From Axinella damicornis (taxonomy: Eukaryota > Porifera > Demospongiae > Axinellida > Axinellidae), in NCBI GenBank assembly GCA_963931865.1, contig OZ007513.1, positions 4,504,098 to 4,568,097 of the forward strand: a stretch of 64,000 nt of DNA. The letters are read 5' to 3'. The translations under genes were made by a program, and so were the position numbers. The notes beneath the pieces were generated by a model that did not search any database, was not told where the DNA came from, and was given only the letters and a program-made list of their open reading frames with translations. Shown in pieces: positions 1 to 12,547 of this stretch; the stretch's first letter is position 1, and every line of letters begins with the position of its first letter.

Positions 1-1510
1 CCTGAACAACCGGGACCAGCTGGGTGATGTCCAGTCTGGACGCTGGTGGACTAGTAGGTCTGACACTGTGGCTGGTAGAGGGGTTGGGGAGGGACGTGCC
101 TCTGGCACCTGTGAGTGAAGAAGAATGGTTATCCCAGGAGATGGCATCTGCGCCAGTGTTGCGGTGGCCTGGTATATGGACAGCTTCCAAAGCTATCTCC
201 AGATAGGCAGTTATGAAAAATAGGCTACACAGCAACTGCGCATCTTTGCTGTACCCCGAGTTATCCACCTCCACCACTGCCTGGTTGTCACAATGTGCCA
301 ACACCTTTTTCCGCCTCCATGCTTTGCCCCATACAATGCAGGCCATAACAATAGGCAGCAGTTCTTTCACTGCTATCGAGCGGGTTGAAAATTCATTTGG
401 CCACAGGTAATGAAACCATGATGAACCAGACCAGGCCCCACAACCTAGAGAGCCTGATGCATCGGAGAACAGGTGGCAATCAGGGGACCGGTTCGTAGCA
501 TCCTCCAGCATGGAGATTCCATTCCACGACTCCAGGAACGTACACCACCATGACAGATCCGAGCGGAAAGCAGTGTTCAACCGAATGAAGCAATGTCTCC
601 GCGAAGTTCCTTTGAGCAGTTCGAACATGCAGCGTAGGAATGTCCTGCCCAGGCGCACTACCTTGCAGGCGTGTTGCAGTTTGCCTACCAACGATTGGAG
701 GTCCTTTTTGAGACAAAATTTCTTTGCCTGCCATTGAGTCAGCAGGGTCCTGAGCTCACTCAGCTTCTCCTGGGGGAGGCGTAGAATCATAAGCTGTGTG
801 TCCAGCTCGATTCCTAGAAAAATGATGATCATTGCAGGGCCATCCAATTTTTCGAATGCAACCGGGATATGCAGTCTGCCAAAGACCTCCAGAAGTCTTT
901 GGAGGTCTACCTTGCACTGCTCTGAAGCAGGATTCCCCACGATCAGGAAATCATCCAGATAGTGGAATACAGTTTCCACCCCTGCCTGCCGAACAATCCA
1001 CTCCAGCGCGTCAGCCAGCGCCGTGAATATCTTGGGGCTGAGTGGAGACCGAATGGCAATACCGAGTCTATGAACATGCAGTCCCCCGTCCCATAACATA
1101 CCCAGCAGTGGGCGGTCCTCTGGGTATACCTCCACGATTCTGTAGGCACTCTTGATGTCCACCTTTGCAAGCAGGGCTCCCCTGCCAGCCTTTGCCACCA
1201 CTCTGGCTGCATCATCTACTGACACATAATTATGACAAAGAGCACCAGGGCAGGCTGGATCCCATCATTTACACTCCGTCCCTCTGGGGATGACAGGTCT
1301 AGGATGAGACGCCATTTGTTGTGGCCTTTCTTCAGAATAACCCCAAACCTGCTAACCTGGACATCAGCAAGTGAAGATGGGACGAAGGGGCCAAGGATTC
1401 TGCCTTCCGCACACTCTTTTGCTATATAGTCCCTAATGACTTGTGGGTGTTCGCGTGCCGATTGCATATTGTTCCGCGCTTTCTCATAACGTGTCCTTGG
1501 GGTGATTGTA
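1..1510 (-). pseudogene. DIRS-like reverse transcriptase / RNase H fragment
   Basis: Read on the minus strand this encodes the RT and RNase H part of a DIRS-type (tyrosine-recombinase) retrotransposon polyprotein. From about 1510 downwards come an N-terminal stretch (SAREHPQVIRDYIAKECAEG), VSRFGVILKK, KWRLILDLSSPEG and SVNDGI. The RT catalytic box HYLDDFLIVG lies near 950. RNase H follows, with FSDASGS near 440, SIAVKELLPIVMA, HCDNQAVV near 280 and HIPGHRNTGADAIS near 140. The frame runs off the left window edge, so a recombinase ORF could lie outside. The copy is dead: one frameshift falls near 1235 between SVNDGI and SVDDAAR, and a compensating pair surrounds the FIDSVLPFGLHSAP motif near 1030-1080. 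Homology stops near 1510, suggesting 5' truncation. A Gypsy-like origin is less likely because the HCDNQAVV and GHRNTGADA forms are typical of DIRS RNase H. Confidence 0.88.
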
Positions 1511-1590
1511 TACTTCACTGTTGTGTTCGATCATCCCTCTTGTTTCCTTACTTTTTGCCGTTCCGGTATCCCTACATCCTGCTACATTTT

Positions 1591-2192
1591 TGTCTCGGCA
1601 CCGAAGTGCCGAGACACAGTGCTGGATGCGTAGGTACGTACGTGGTACGTACGTACGTACGTCGCTTTTCGCAATGCGCCCGCGCTAGTGCTGTTCCAGC
1701 TCTACACTCTTAATTGGGTGTCAAAACATATTTATAGCCTGCAAGTAGATCGTCAAAAGTGATTATGGGTTTGCATGGCTGCTCATGAATCATCTTACCA
1801 AGACTGCTGCTAGCTACTTAATTCAGGACAATGAATACTCACTCATCCATAGCTCTGCACTCAGCCATCCCAATTGCATACTAACTCACTCAGCTCTAGC
1901 TCGCTAGATAGATAAGTGCTGAAAGAATTGGCCAAGGTGTTGTCTAGGTCCATTTATGAATTAAAACGGCCCACCTGGCTCTGACTAAACATCAAGCCCA
2001 GACATGACCATACTGCTTTCACCCTTTGGGTGAACATTCCCACCTCACCCTGACCCACCCCTTGCTCACACAGAACCTCCAAGGATATTGACGCTCACTT
2101 AAGCATAGCTAACAAGTTTTGCAGTCATAAAGGGTTAAACAGCTGCCATATCCTCTGCATGATTCTAGCTGATACCAAGTCGTGCCGAGACA
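1591..2192. repeat. Possible small element with TGTCTCGGCAC ends
   Basis: At 1591-1616 two 11-bp arms, TGTCTCGGCAC and GTGCCGAGACA, form a hairpin around a 4-nt loop. The right arm recurs at 2182-2192 (the 13-mer at 1606-1618 is repeated exactly at 2182-2194). The two outer copies could be terminal inverted repeats of a roughly 600-bp non-autonomous element, but no target duplication is visible. A short GTAC-rich run lies at 1635-1660. Confidence 0.35.
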
Positions 2193-2808
2193 CATCAAGT
2201 CTTTTAAAGACTCACTTGTTATTACTTGTTTATGTCATTTTTTTGGCAGCAGGCACATGTTTGAGCTGAAGTTTGCTGCAGAAGTCAGCGTGTGTGATGT
2301 GTGCAGTGTGTGTGTGCGTGTGTGTGTAGATCAGTGAGATAAGAGATAAGAGTGAAGATCGCGCATGCATTTCCCTACCAAAACAGCAGACCCACCTTCA
2401 GCCTCATTCCATCGGCATGTGTGTCCACATGTCTCTCTGAACCCGCCAGGTCCACAAAATTCACAACAGATGTTTTGGAATCTTTGCTATCCTATGTGTG
2501 TGAAGGAGGGGATGGGGGAGGGGACAGTGCAGTACCACAATATGTAAGGGGGCACAGCATGCAGCTGCAGCTGAGTGCAGGGGCAAGCTCTGGTTCTGGA
2601 ACGGTCTCTGGAAACGTGGCATTGCTAGGAGTTGCCAAAACATAGCTACAAGCTTAAGTTTATGCGTACATACACTGCTAATTTAATTCCTAAATCTCAC
2701 TCTGCTGCTCACCTTCTGAAAGGTAATGGAAAGTCTGGATTGTCTGCACAATGTGAAATGTAATATTGATAAAATCAGCAGCTAGGTATTCAAAGCACAG
2801 GTACAGTG
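2193..2808. other. No gene recognised; GT-rich tract
   Basis: Contains a GT-rich microsatellite near 2290-2330 and otherwise unstructured sequence. No supported gene is visible on either strand. Confidence 0.5.
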
Positions 2809-2895
2809 TAGCCTCGTTCCCAGGCCCCGTCCAGCTTTTCGTCGCTTGTTCTTTCGTGCAACCGAAAGCGCCGCACGGGCCTGGGAATGAGGCTA
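2809..2895. mobile_element. 87-bp MITE, TAGCCTCG family
   Basis: The element starts TAGCCTCGTTCCCAGGCCC and ends with the near-perfect complement GGGCCTGGGAATGAGGCTA. It is flanked on both sides by the identical 9-mer GGTACAGTG (2800-2808 and 2896-2904), a target-site duplication. A 9-bp duplication with these ends suggests a Mutator-like non-autonomous element. It has no coding capacity. Confidence 0.85.
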
Positions 2896-5080
2896 GGTAC
2901 AGTGTAGGTAAAGCATACACTTCTATATATAACTATATTATGCAAGTGGTTTGTGCATTGCTCGCAGATAGCTGGACTGTACTGCCCCCATCAGGCTACT
3001 GATCCACTCTGTGCGATACGTACATCTACAATCTGATAGTGCTAGTGACTGCAGATGTGGTGCGAGGGATCTGTTAGCAGCTATTTGTGCTTGGTGTACG
3101 TAAACAAAGGTGGGTGCTCTTTCGGGTTGAATGCGGAAACATATAGAAAGAGCGCCCACCCCCATGTTCAGCGAGCGTGTAAGTTGCACCGCCCATGGGT
3201 GCTCTTTCGTGAGAGTACGGTACAATATATCGATTTTCAAACATTCATCCGCGTTGAGGATGAACACGTGTGTGTTATGAAAGGCTGGTTGCTACTGCCC
3301 TCTGGCTAGCAATTTGGTCAATCAGAAACGAAATAAGAGGTGAAACTACAACTATGCTTTGTTTCACTATTTCAGCGCAGCACCATCTTGCGAGAATGGT
3401 GGGCCCTCATTTAAGTAACCTTCCACCCTACACGGAAACTGAACCAAATGTCAGTGGTAGTAGATCACAAGTGGGCAGTGGCGTAGCCAGAAATATTGAA
3501 TTGCTAGGGCACTGTTTATGCACGCTGCCGAAGGCAGTGCATAGACGTGAAAAAAATTTCACCTTCAGTTATCAGGCCGGCAGGATGGGCTCTTGTGGCA
3601 CCTTCGTGCTTTGCACTTCAACTTCCATATGTACGAGGATCGATGCTGCAGAGAGACGTTTTGTCCAGGCCACATAATCGACCGATACCAGTCTCAGTAC
3701 TCGATACCACAATCCTGGAACCTGTATCGATACCTAGTACTTGGTATCGCCCAGCACTACCTTTTATGCCGTAGCCTCGTTCCCAGGCCATCACCTCGCG
3801 CGAGGCTACTGTTTCCGTACGTTTGCTGTTTGCCTGGCATGGTGGCATTCACACTGGCTGAGTGCTCTGCAGTTACATGTACGTAAGTTGCCATTCTGAT
3901 TGCCCGGGCCTAGCCTAGTATTGGTAGAGCCTGGCCCTACCAGGCCCGGGCTTGGATACGTCACTGCAAGTGGGCGCTCTTACGTAACACTACAGTTATT
4001 GCACACATCTTATCAGCATTCACCTTGTCCAGTTCTTTCTCAGAAAATCCTCTCCATAACTTATGACAGCCTTTCACCCTAACAGCAAAAGGAGAGTGTG
4101 TAACATGAACGTACACATCATGTACAGATACGGACAGCTCCCTCCTTGAGGTCATGTCACATGCAAGGCGTTTAAGCCATCTGAATAGATCCTACGGGGC
4201 ACCGACGTTACGTGTTGGCAAACACAAGTCTTTGACTGTAACTCTGGTAATCTTCTTCATGTTGGAAGAATGCTCGAGTTACAGTTGCTTTGCCACTACG
4301 TACTATCAATGTCCAGTTGTTAGATCCTCTTATCGGACAATTAAACTTACCTCTCTGACTTTCAGCAAGAAAGGAACTCTTTATGAGCAGCCTGAGATAT
4401 TAAGGGGGAGCAGGAGGCTGAGGTGAGGATGGAGGAGGGAAGGAAGAGATGAGAGGAGGAAGAGAAGAAGAAAGGAGAAGAGAGGAAGGAGGAAGGACGG
4501 AAGGAGTTATGAAAGATGTGAACTCCTCTAGGCTCACGCACCTTCAATCGTACTCTAACCTTTTGGGAATGTGCCATGGCACTGGAATCAGAGCCACATT
4601 CTCACCCAGCTCCAGCTCCTCCTTCCGTATCAGTAATCTGCATGGAAATTCGAAATGGAACAGATGTGTTGTGCTTCTTAACTGAGCCTGAGCTTATTCT
4701 CAGTCTCAACTTGAGTTCGAAACAGAAGGCTTCCTATAGTCCCCCAGTTCCTTCCACCCACGTGGACGAATTTGCTAAGGAAAGGGGAGGAGACTAGTAC
4801 CAGCTCTTCAGCCATGACAATGACACAAATGATAAGAGCCAAAGAAAGAGTAAGTTCTTCAACTGGCCACAAACTAACATCTAGCTAATACGAAGCACAT
4901 GGAATATCATCAGGCCTCCCCATCCCTTTTGCCATACTGTGTGAAATCAAAAACCGGCAAGGGTCAGGAAGTGTGATGAGATCATGTACACATAATATGT
5001 CTCACTGATGATAGTTCTCACACATCCTACAATAGCTTTCAGGCCCCACCCTTCCTCGCGTCCTTCACCATTTCCCTTCT
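2896..5080. other. No gene recognised; MITE relics and purine-rich tract
   Basis: Contains a short TAGCCTCG...CGAGGCTA palindrome at 3774-3810 without clear target duplication. There are inverted GGGTGCTCTTTCG / AGAAAGAGCGCCCACC blocks between 3108 and 3215, resembling the ends of the TA-type MITE at 15321. A GA-rich tract lies at 4425-4505. No exon-like coding stretch with supporting homology was found. Confidence 0.5.
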
Positions 5081-5084
5081 CCAA

Positions 5085-5330
5085 CCAAGACCTTCCCCTC
5101 TCCCAAGACCATCCCTTCTCCCAGGCCCCTCCCTTCTCCCAGGGCCCTAACTTCTCCCAGGCCCCTCACTTCTCCCACACCCTTCCCCTCTCCCAGGGCC
5201 CTAACTTCTCCCAGGCCCCTCCCTTCTCCCACACCCTTCCCCTCTCCCGAGCCCTTCCCTTCTCCCAGGACCCTCCCTTCCCCTCTCTCAGGACCCTCCC
5301 TTTCCCTCTCCCAGGGTCCTACCCCACCTC
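5085..5330. repeat. Pyrimidine-rich minisatellite
   Basis: Irregular tandem copies of a CTTCTCCCAGGCCCCTCC-like unit, about 18-21 bp long. ORFs on both strands here are products of the repeat and not genes. Confidence 0.8.
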
Positions 5331-5610
5331 CTTCACACACATACACACACACACGGATCGGATACCTCAGTCCTTCTGTTCAAATCCGCAGTAATATAGT
5401 TCGTCTGCTCCTTCTGGAGGGGACATGAGGGACAGGATGGGAAGAGGATAATGGAAGGGAGGGGCCCGGGCACATGAGGGACAAGAGTAAGATGGGAAGC
5501 AGGGAGAGGAGACAGGAAGTGGAACATGGGCAAAATTTAATGCTCACAAAGGGTAAAGAAAAGGATCTTGGGACTGAGATGAGTGCACAATGATCCATAG
5601 GTACAATGTT

Positions 5611-5638
5611 GGGGGGGGGGGGGGGGGGGGGGGGGGGG
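5611..5638. repeat. 28-nt poly-G tract
   Basis: Uninterrupted run of 28 G. One of seven G or C runs of 15 nt or more in the window. Confidence 0.95.
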
Positions 5639-6169
5639 TAGAACCCTGTTAGTGATAAACTAATGATGGAGTGGATGCGTTGAAAGTCACATCAGGAAGG
5701 AAGGTGTGTTTGAGTGAGTGAAGGTGAATGTGAATTGTCATTGGGGTCATGGTCAAGGGTGATGACATGATTAGGGTCATGAGTGGGGGTGAGAGGGAGG
5801 GTGATCAGTGAGTTGTCTCGAACCGGACCCTCGGAAAATCAGAGAGGTTCGAGGAGGTAGGCTATGGTGGATGTGTACTGTGCGGCCAGAATGCAGGCAC
5901 AATTCCAGTATTGAGCGATATGATTGCATTCCTACGTGCCTGCATTGCAAATACCAGCCACATAACACTAGTACAGTTCAAGGAGATGGAAATACAGGAA
6001 TCTACTGGTGAGAGAAGTTGTTAGAACTCAGCTGAGCTCCCACAGACGACTACAAGTTCTAAGTAAAGTGGGTATGAAGTAATCATTATTAATCTCATAC
6101 CATTCCACTCGGTACAGCCTATTTCCCAATCCTCCTTCCGATTATTCCAAGGGTCTTGTTCCAAGACTA

Positions 6170-7690
6170 TCCGTGAGGGTAATTGGTGAGGATGATCAGT
6201 GACAGTGAGGGTGATAGGTAGGGTAATGGAGGGTGAGAGTGATGGTGATCACTGGGTCAGGGCGATGGGTGAGGGTGATTGTGATGGTGATCACGAGGGC
6301 AAGGGTGGGTCAGGGCCAGTGTTGTGAACATTAGAATTTATTATTCTGACTTCCCCTTCAAAATATCAATATCTGAGTTCAGCTGTCATGACATAAATCT
6401 GGACAGACATACATACAGTATATAGTACAGTACTACACTCACCGCTTTTACAACAAACTGTGCACCGGTCAAGACTGAAGTTGAGGTGACGGACCACATA
6501 GGGTCTTTTAGTCTCGTGGGCCAGACTGGGAACGAGACTAATGGTCTGCAGGCTCCATGCAAGTACACAAGTTCGCTGGGTCCGTCAACTCAACTTGATC
6601 CCTGTGCACCACGCATGATAAACAGACTGTCCTCCCTTTGTTGTACATTTTCCGAGGACTCAGCTACGCCATTCTTCGTTGAAGGAACATCTTCACTCTC
6701 TTCCGCTGTTTTGAGGAACTTGTTGATGGTGTACTGTAGTCTCATCACTTTCGGCCGTTTCGGGAAACGACGCCACTTTCGCGAATTCGGGCTCCATTTT
6801 GCCATGTGGTGTGGTACTCAAAAGCGCATGCGTATGAAGATAATTGGCCATTACAGTGACTTTCAAAAAATCTGTCGGACCTCAAAAATCTGGTTCAGAA
6901 TTTGGACATGTCCGACCAAATCGGACATGTTCACAACACTGGTCAGGGCAATGGGTGAGGAGGGTGATCAGTGAGAGTGATGGTGATATGGTGATCACTG
7001 AGGGTGAGGGTGAGGGTGATGATGAGGGTGATCACTGAGGGTGAGGGTGAGGGGTGATGATGAGGGTGATCACTGAGGGTGAGGGTGAGGGTGCTCACTG
7101 CATGAGGGTGATGGGTCAGGGCAATGGGTGAGGGTGATCAGTGAGAGTGATGGTGATGGTGATGGTGATCACTGAGGGTGATGGCAATGGTAATGGTGAT
7201 CACTGAGGATGATGGCGATGGTGATCACTCAGGGTGACGGCAATGGTAATGGTGATCACTGAGGGTGATGACGATGGTGATCACTCGGGGTGATGGTGAT
7301 CACTGAGGGTGTGGGTGATGGCGATGGTGATCACTGAGGGTGAGGGCGATGGTGATCACTGAGGGTGAGGGTGATGGCGAGGGTGAGGGTGATGGCGATG
7401 GTGATCACTGAGGGTGATGGTAATGGTGATGGTGATCACTGAGGGTGATGGGTCAGGGCAATGGGTGAGGGTGATGGTGATGGTGACCACTGACGCGGAT
7501 GTGGCCAATTTGACCCCTGGTGACAAAACATTATTCTGGATAAGACTTAACGAGCCTCATAATCCGGACCGCTATTAGGGCAATGGTTGAGTGATTGGTG
7601 AGGGTGATCAGTGGGGGTGATGGTGATGGTGATGACTGAGGGTAATGGGTGAGAGTGATCAGTGAGGGTGATGGGTCAGGGTTAACCCTC
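6170..7690. repeat. GGTGATCACTGAGGGTGA minisatellite
   Basis: Degenerate tandem array built from GGTGAT, CACTGAGG and GGGTGAGG words, rich in the palindrome TGATCA. It is interrupted at 6317-6941 by a hAT-type element and resumes unchanged afterwards. The array ends in an inverted stretch (CCCTCAGTGATCACTC) near 7685. No coding potential. Confidence 0.85.
6317..6941. mobile_element. Non-autonomous hAT-type element, 625 bp
   Basis: The ends are CAGTGTTGTGAACAT and its exact complement (15-bp terminal inverted repeats). The element is flanked by the identical 8-mer GTCAGGGC (6309-6316 and 6942-6949). CAGTGTTG-like ends with an 8-bp duplication are the signature of the hAT superfamily. Removing the element and one 8-mer restores a continuous minisatellite, which confirms insertion into the array. 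ORFs inside match nothing recognised. Confidence 0.88.
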
Positions 7691-9300
7691 AGTGATCACT
7701 CTAACCAATCACCAATCAGGTCACTTTAAGCCTACGGCTCTAGCTTGGCTAATAACCAACCTTACAGACCGGGAAAAAACGCTTCACTACCACCCTGTGC
7801 CAACCAAGGACTTTCAACAGCCAAGCCCATAAACAGCCATGTTACCTCCCCCTGTCCCGTCCCAGAGGAGGTAGGACACATTTTCTGCGCACGTGACTAT
7901 GCGCTGCTCTCGGATGGAGATAATTGCGTGTTTTACGTTCCTAACCTTGCCAGCCTCGTTCCCAAGCCTGGGACCAAGGGAAAACGGAAATTGCCAACGA
8001 GAAGTGAAGCTACAGTTGGGCATGTTACTGAGTTTGAAAGGTAGGGGTACGTTGGAGACGCTTCAGGTTAGGAAGGCTTCCGGCTGCATTACCGGCTTCT
8101 CTGCCATCCCACGCAGTCGATCCTTCAAGAGGCTGTACAGCCTAAGTGACCCAGGGGTTGAAATCTACTCTACTGGAGCTTTCGAATGATGTCAAATACT
8201 CGTAAAGACTACCGAGAACATACAGTAAACCTCCATATAAATTCGCCTGCGCACGTAGGTCACATGACCATGTCCAAGCTCCTCTGGTCCCGCCTTTCTG
8301 CTGATGCAAACCTAACCCTCAAAGACATTATTGCTGGAAGTGACATCACAAGGTGACGCATATATGCGTCTATAGCACTGAAAGTGAGTGTGTGTGATAA
8401 GTGAGGTAATGGTAAGGGTGATGTGTGTATTATGAGTGAGTGTATTATGAGTGTGTGTGAGTGAGTGTATTACGAGTGAGTGTGTGTGAGTGAGTGTGTG
8501 TGATGTGTGAGGTAAGGGTGATGGGTGAAGGCAAAGAGTGAAGGTGATAGGTGAGGAGGCTGTGTACCGTAATTCATCTGTGCAGTAGCGCTGAACAAGG
8601 TCTTCAGTCTCTTCATGAGGTCTTTTACCTCGCCCCAGAAAGGTGTGCTCTGGAGGGAGGGAGGCAAAGAAATTGAACCTTCACCAGAAGACGTGTCAAT
8701 CGACAGAATTAGTTTTCATCTACTCAAAAGCAAGACTGCTAACTTGGCACATATGTTCTATGTGTTTGTCCTCCATCCATTTCCCCCTGAAATCCACCTA
8801 CATAGTTGAGCTTGATCTGCATCTGTTTTGGTGGGAAGCTCCCCCCACCCCCAGGTCTTAGCTAATCCCTGCAGGGGGTTTTCTGAACAGCATACAGGAA
8901 GCTTGACATCTGCCTCCCTCCTTCTCCTTCCTTAATGTCCCTCCCTCCCCTTTCTCTCCATTCTCTCTCTTCACATACCTTCGACCATTTTCACTGCTCC
9001 GTGTATTATTGTCAACGCAAACCGAAGAACAGAAACCCAGGGGAAGCCTATGCTACAGAAATGGAGTCTAAAGCCACTTTCACAGAAACAACATCGGCCT
9101 CGTTCCCAAACGCTAAACCACATCGGCATGGAGTCTGGGCTCCACCCTATGCTTACGGAACAGCATTGGGAGTCAACTACAAGGACAGCAACAAGCGAGG
9201 CGTCAATGCAGAGGGCCAAAAAGAGGAGGCCAACGCCATTGGAGACCCAAGCAAAACGACAGAGACGGGAACACGCTCACCATTGCTCGCAGTTTACGCG
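7691..9300. other. No gene recognised; GTGAG microsatellite
   Basis: Holds TAGCCTCG-family fragments near 7948-7975 and a TGTGAGTGAGTG microsatellite at about 8380-8520. An open frame at 8935-9354 matches no family and is not supported. Confidence 0.45.
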
Positions 9301-9310
9301 TGCACAGGCA

Positions 9311-9392
9311 TTTTGGCGCCAAAATTGAAACCAACCAATCAAATTAGAGCTTAGCGGCGCGCGTTGCCAGCTGGCTCCTGCAGTATAAAAGG
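9311..9392 (+). promoter_or_regulatory. E2F palindrome + CCAAT + TATA promoter-like cluster
   Basis: TTTTGGCGCCAAAA at 9311-9324 is a perfect E2F/DP-type palindrome. CCAAT follows at 9334-9338 and a strong TATA box (GTATAAAAGG) at 9383-9392. Spacing is right for a plus-strand start near 9415. This arrangement is known from cell-cycle and histone promoters. The only downstream coding hint is ATGTTGAG followed by a GTGAGC donor at 9447, then a minisatellite, so the gene, if any, is unknown. A retroelement promoter is an alternative. Confidence 0.45.
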
Positions 9393-9507
9393 AGAGCGCA
9401 ACTCTGTCGCAGCCATTCGGGTTAGGTTTAGCTCGGGCGAGGTTATGTTGAGGTGAGCCCTCATCCTAACCATACCCTTGCTGAATCTTCCACCGCCAGG
9501 GTGGGGT

Positions 9508-9615
9508 GGGAGCATTGGGGGGTGGGGCTGGGGTGGGAGCATTGGGGGGTGGGGCTGGGGTGGGAGCATTGGGGGGTGGGGCTGGGGTGGGAGCATTGGG
9601 GGGTGGGGGTGGGAG
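9508..9615. repeat. 27-bp G-rich minisatellite, 4 copies
   Basis: Unit GGGAGCATTGGGGGGTGGGG plus CTGGGGT repeats with an exact 27-bp period (AGCATT at 9511, 9538, 9565 and 9592). G-rich on the plus strand. Confidence 0.9.
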
Positions 9616-9764
9616 TGGGTGCATGGGGGCGGGTCTGTGCACATTGCAACTCTGAGCAATGATAAATGTGTTTCCGTCTCTGTTGGCAACAGAACCCTAA
9701 CCCTAACTCCAACCCTGAACATGTAATGATTTTATATAGCATTACATATTCACAGGCAGCACAT

Positions 9765-10215
9765 CATGTGAGTGCTGTGCCACATGCTGTGAGGAGAGAG
9801 AGAAAGAAGAGACCGTCTTTAAACACTGGGACCGGAATAATATGAGCAGCAAGGGGGAGAAGAAATTACTCCCCTCTCCCTCCCAGTCAGGATTCTGCTC
9901 CCAATATAATTTATGACTCCATGTACTATATTCATGCAGTATACTGGGATCCCTACATTTCATCAGTCCACTAGGCTATCCTCCCCAGTTCAATTAGTTG
10001 CTAGGGGGGAAGGATGGAAGCCCTCCCAATGGAACTTGAACACACTGCCCAATTGAGTTCAAGTCACAATCTGGGTGTATATCATTTTCATGGAGTACTG
10101 TGGTGACGTACTCACATCCGTAGTACAGTAGTGCTGTGCCACATGCTGGTACTGAGGTTTACAACTGGGCAGGTTAGGGCTCACAATATTCACAGTTCTG
10201 CTATGGGGAAAGATA
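9765..10215 (-). repeat. Dispersed tRNA-like repeat, one full and one deleted unit
   Basis: A full unit (about 9765-10075) shares long near-identity with the array at 23855-25760: GCTGTGCCACATGCTGTG, GACCGTCTTTAAACACTGG, ACTCCCCTCTCCCTCCCAGT and CACAATATTCACAGTT. A second unit with an internal deletion follows at 10085-10215. On the minus strand a sequence resembling a Pol III B box (GTTCAAGTTCC) lies near 10040. Long minus-strand ORFs over these units are by-products. Confidence 0.75.
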
Positions 10216-12540
10216 GAAACCTTGCAACAGACAAAGCTGGTAGCGTTATTAATTTTGTCACAGATACATGTAATAGAGATTGGAATCAAGTCACGTGATC
10301 CCATACCTACCAATATTAATACTGAAGCGCGCGGGCCCTCCGCGTTACGCAATTAACAGCTTTTACATGTGAAAATTGGATGCGAGAGAGAAGAGAGTGC
10401 ATGAGCAAGGAACAAGGAGAAAAGGCTGATTTTCAAGAGAATAGAGAGTGAAGGTTAGTATTTTTAGGTTACAAAGGGCATTACCTGGCATGGTAGCGCT
10501 AAGTGCATGTTCAGAAGGATATTTGGAGGCTAGCTAGTCACTATTTTGTGAGCAACTTCTGCCTACGTTGGAGGACATTTTTTTGTGTACCTGTGGCATC
10601 AATGGTGTGTACGTTTATGGGTGATTGAAGTACAACAATGACTTCTCATAGACTGAAGTTGTGGACTGGGGGGTTCGTGTTGGGATACTTGCTCTGTAAG
10701 TGTGTACCAGGGGGTTTCAAGCATGAAACAATGGAGTCAGAGGATCTTCTTTTGTGTACCTGTGGTGGCTGACCCATAAGGGTTGTTGGTGATTAAAAAG
10801 CCGTGTGATCCGACCTGGACTTGGAAGACTGTATTGAAATCGGCACGAACAGTATAGAAAGGGCCGGACGATGTGTTTATGTAAATGCTGACGACCGTTC
10901 CGAAGTTATACAGCGCTATCTTCCAAAGATGGGAATCAAGATGGCGGTTATTCACACTCAAGGGTCGTTCTTTCAAAGACAGTTCAACCTAGCCACAAAA
11001 CGCTTCCGTCCCGCCCTAGAGCTTCCTATGGCGTGTCTCCCAACAGTAGAATCGAGCTGCTGGCGGTCTTCACACTGGAGATTTTTGGTGAATAGTTTGC
11101 TGGAATTGATTTAGCTAACCAGCGTACAACGACTTCAGTGTGAGCTGCTATAATGATGTTTAGTCTGCATGTTGACTACCCTCCCTGCTTTGTGTCGAAT
11201 AAGTTTGATTTCGCTAGCTTACTTTCTGTGCGAGAAAAAGGGGGGTTGAAGAAATTGTCTGGCCACGCCCATCGCGCGAAGAGCCCGTAACCCTAAGTGC
11301 GGTTGTGACAGCTGCTTAGTAATTAATTAATGTAATTAGCTGAACAAACTGTAGCCGTGCCTGCACTCCATAGGTCTACACAATTCGCTTTGAGCATTTT
11401 AGTGTAGTGTTGCAAGAATTCTGAAAAACCCAAATACTGCCTATTATTGTCGATCGTGCAACACTGCAAACCACGCAAGCAGCGCAAACTCTGCATTGTC
11501 TGCAAACAATGGACAACAGGTGAACTCAGTACAGGGGTCCGGGGTGACTGCATGCCATGAGGTAGGAACCGCGTAGCGGCTTTGGCCGCTGCACTTTTCA
11601 GCCCTTAGCTGATTATAGCTTAGCAGTCACCTCAACGCAGCATGTCAAGCCACTGTACTTTTAGCAAGACTTGCAAATTTTGAAGTGAAATCCGCAAATC
11701 CGTTTAATAACCCGAAGTCGTCTGCTTCCTAATCACGCAGCTGCTCTACAGTCGATTTCCGTTGCGTTTTTGCCCGTTTCACGATGGCAGAAGGGACTAC
11801 AAGCTGCGAGCCAGGTTGACGTTCGGCCTATGACGAAGACCTCCGATGGCGTGGTGTATACCAGTGCTTCTGAGTTTCGAGAAAATAGCTGCGAATAACC
11901 CAAAGTTGTAGCTAGCTAGCTACACGCACGTTGTGCATGCGGAGTGTGGTTGGTGGCTCCATGGATACAGGTGGCTCCGTCTCCTCCCCGGCCGTCTCTG
12001 GTAATTCCACAGTGTAGTTGTCAGACTAGCACAGTGCCACAGTCGTAGGTCCAAAGTTTCCACAAAAACTATATAGTGCTTCTGGCTACACGGTGAAATG
12101 TTATTCATAGCTAGCTAATATTTTAAGCGGGGAGACCGTATAGGCGCCTAGGCCACATCAAAGTAAACGCTTTTCGCTTGTTGCTCAACGCTCTGCGCTC
12201 AGTTGTTGCAAGTTTTAGTAAAACTACAGTAGCTAGTTTCCTTGACACAGCATGCAGTCTCATGTCAGTCTCGTTCCCAACGAGACTAGATTCGTATGCA
12301 GTTCTAGCCCTGTACTATAAGCCGTCAAAAACTGCCATCAGTTTGCCAAACGAGCATAGCTAATTTGATAACTCAGGAATGCCACATCTCTCTAATACAG
12401 AAGGTTTTCATGCAGGCCCTGAGTTGATCACTACAGACTCACACTCTACCAGTGCACCACCGCACACACCCATGTAACTGTTGTCATTCTCAAGCCCAGC
12501 TTTTTGACCGCTTGTAGTACACGCAGCTTTACTGCATTTT
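10216..12540. other. No gene recognised
   Basis: Mostly unique-looking sequence without supported exons. Open frames (for example 10821-11114) are short and show no recognisable domain. Confidence 0.45.
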
Positions 12541-12547
12541 TGTGCAC

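Noticed and set aside
8935..9354. 139-residue plus ORF before the promoter-like cluster
   Set aside because: Two overlapping frames are equally open, no domain is recognisable, and it starts in a low-complexity CT tract.
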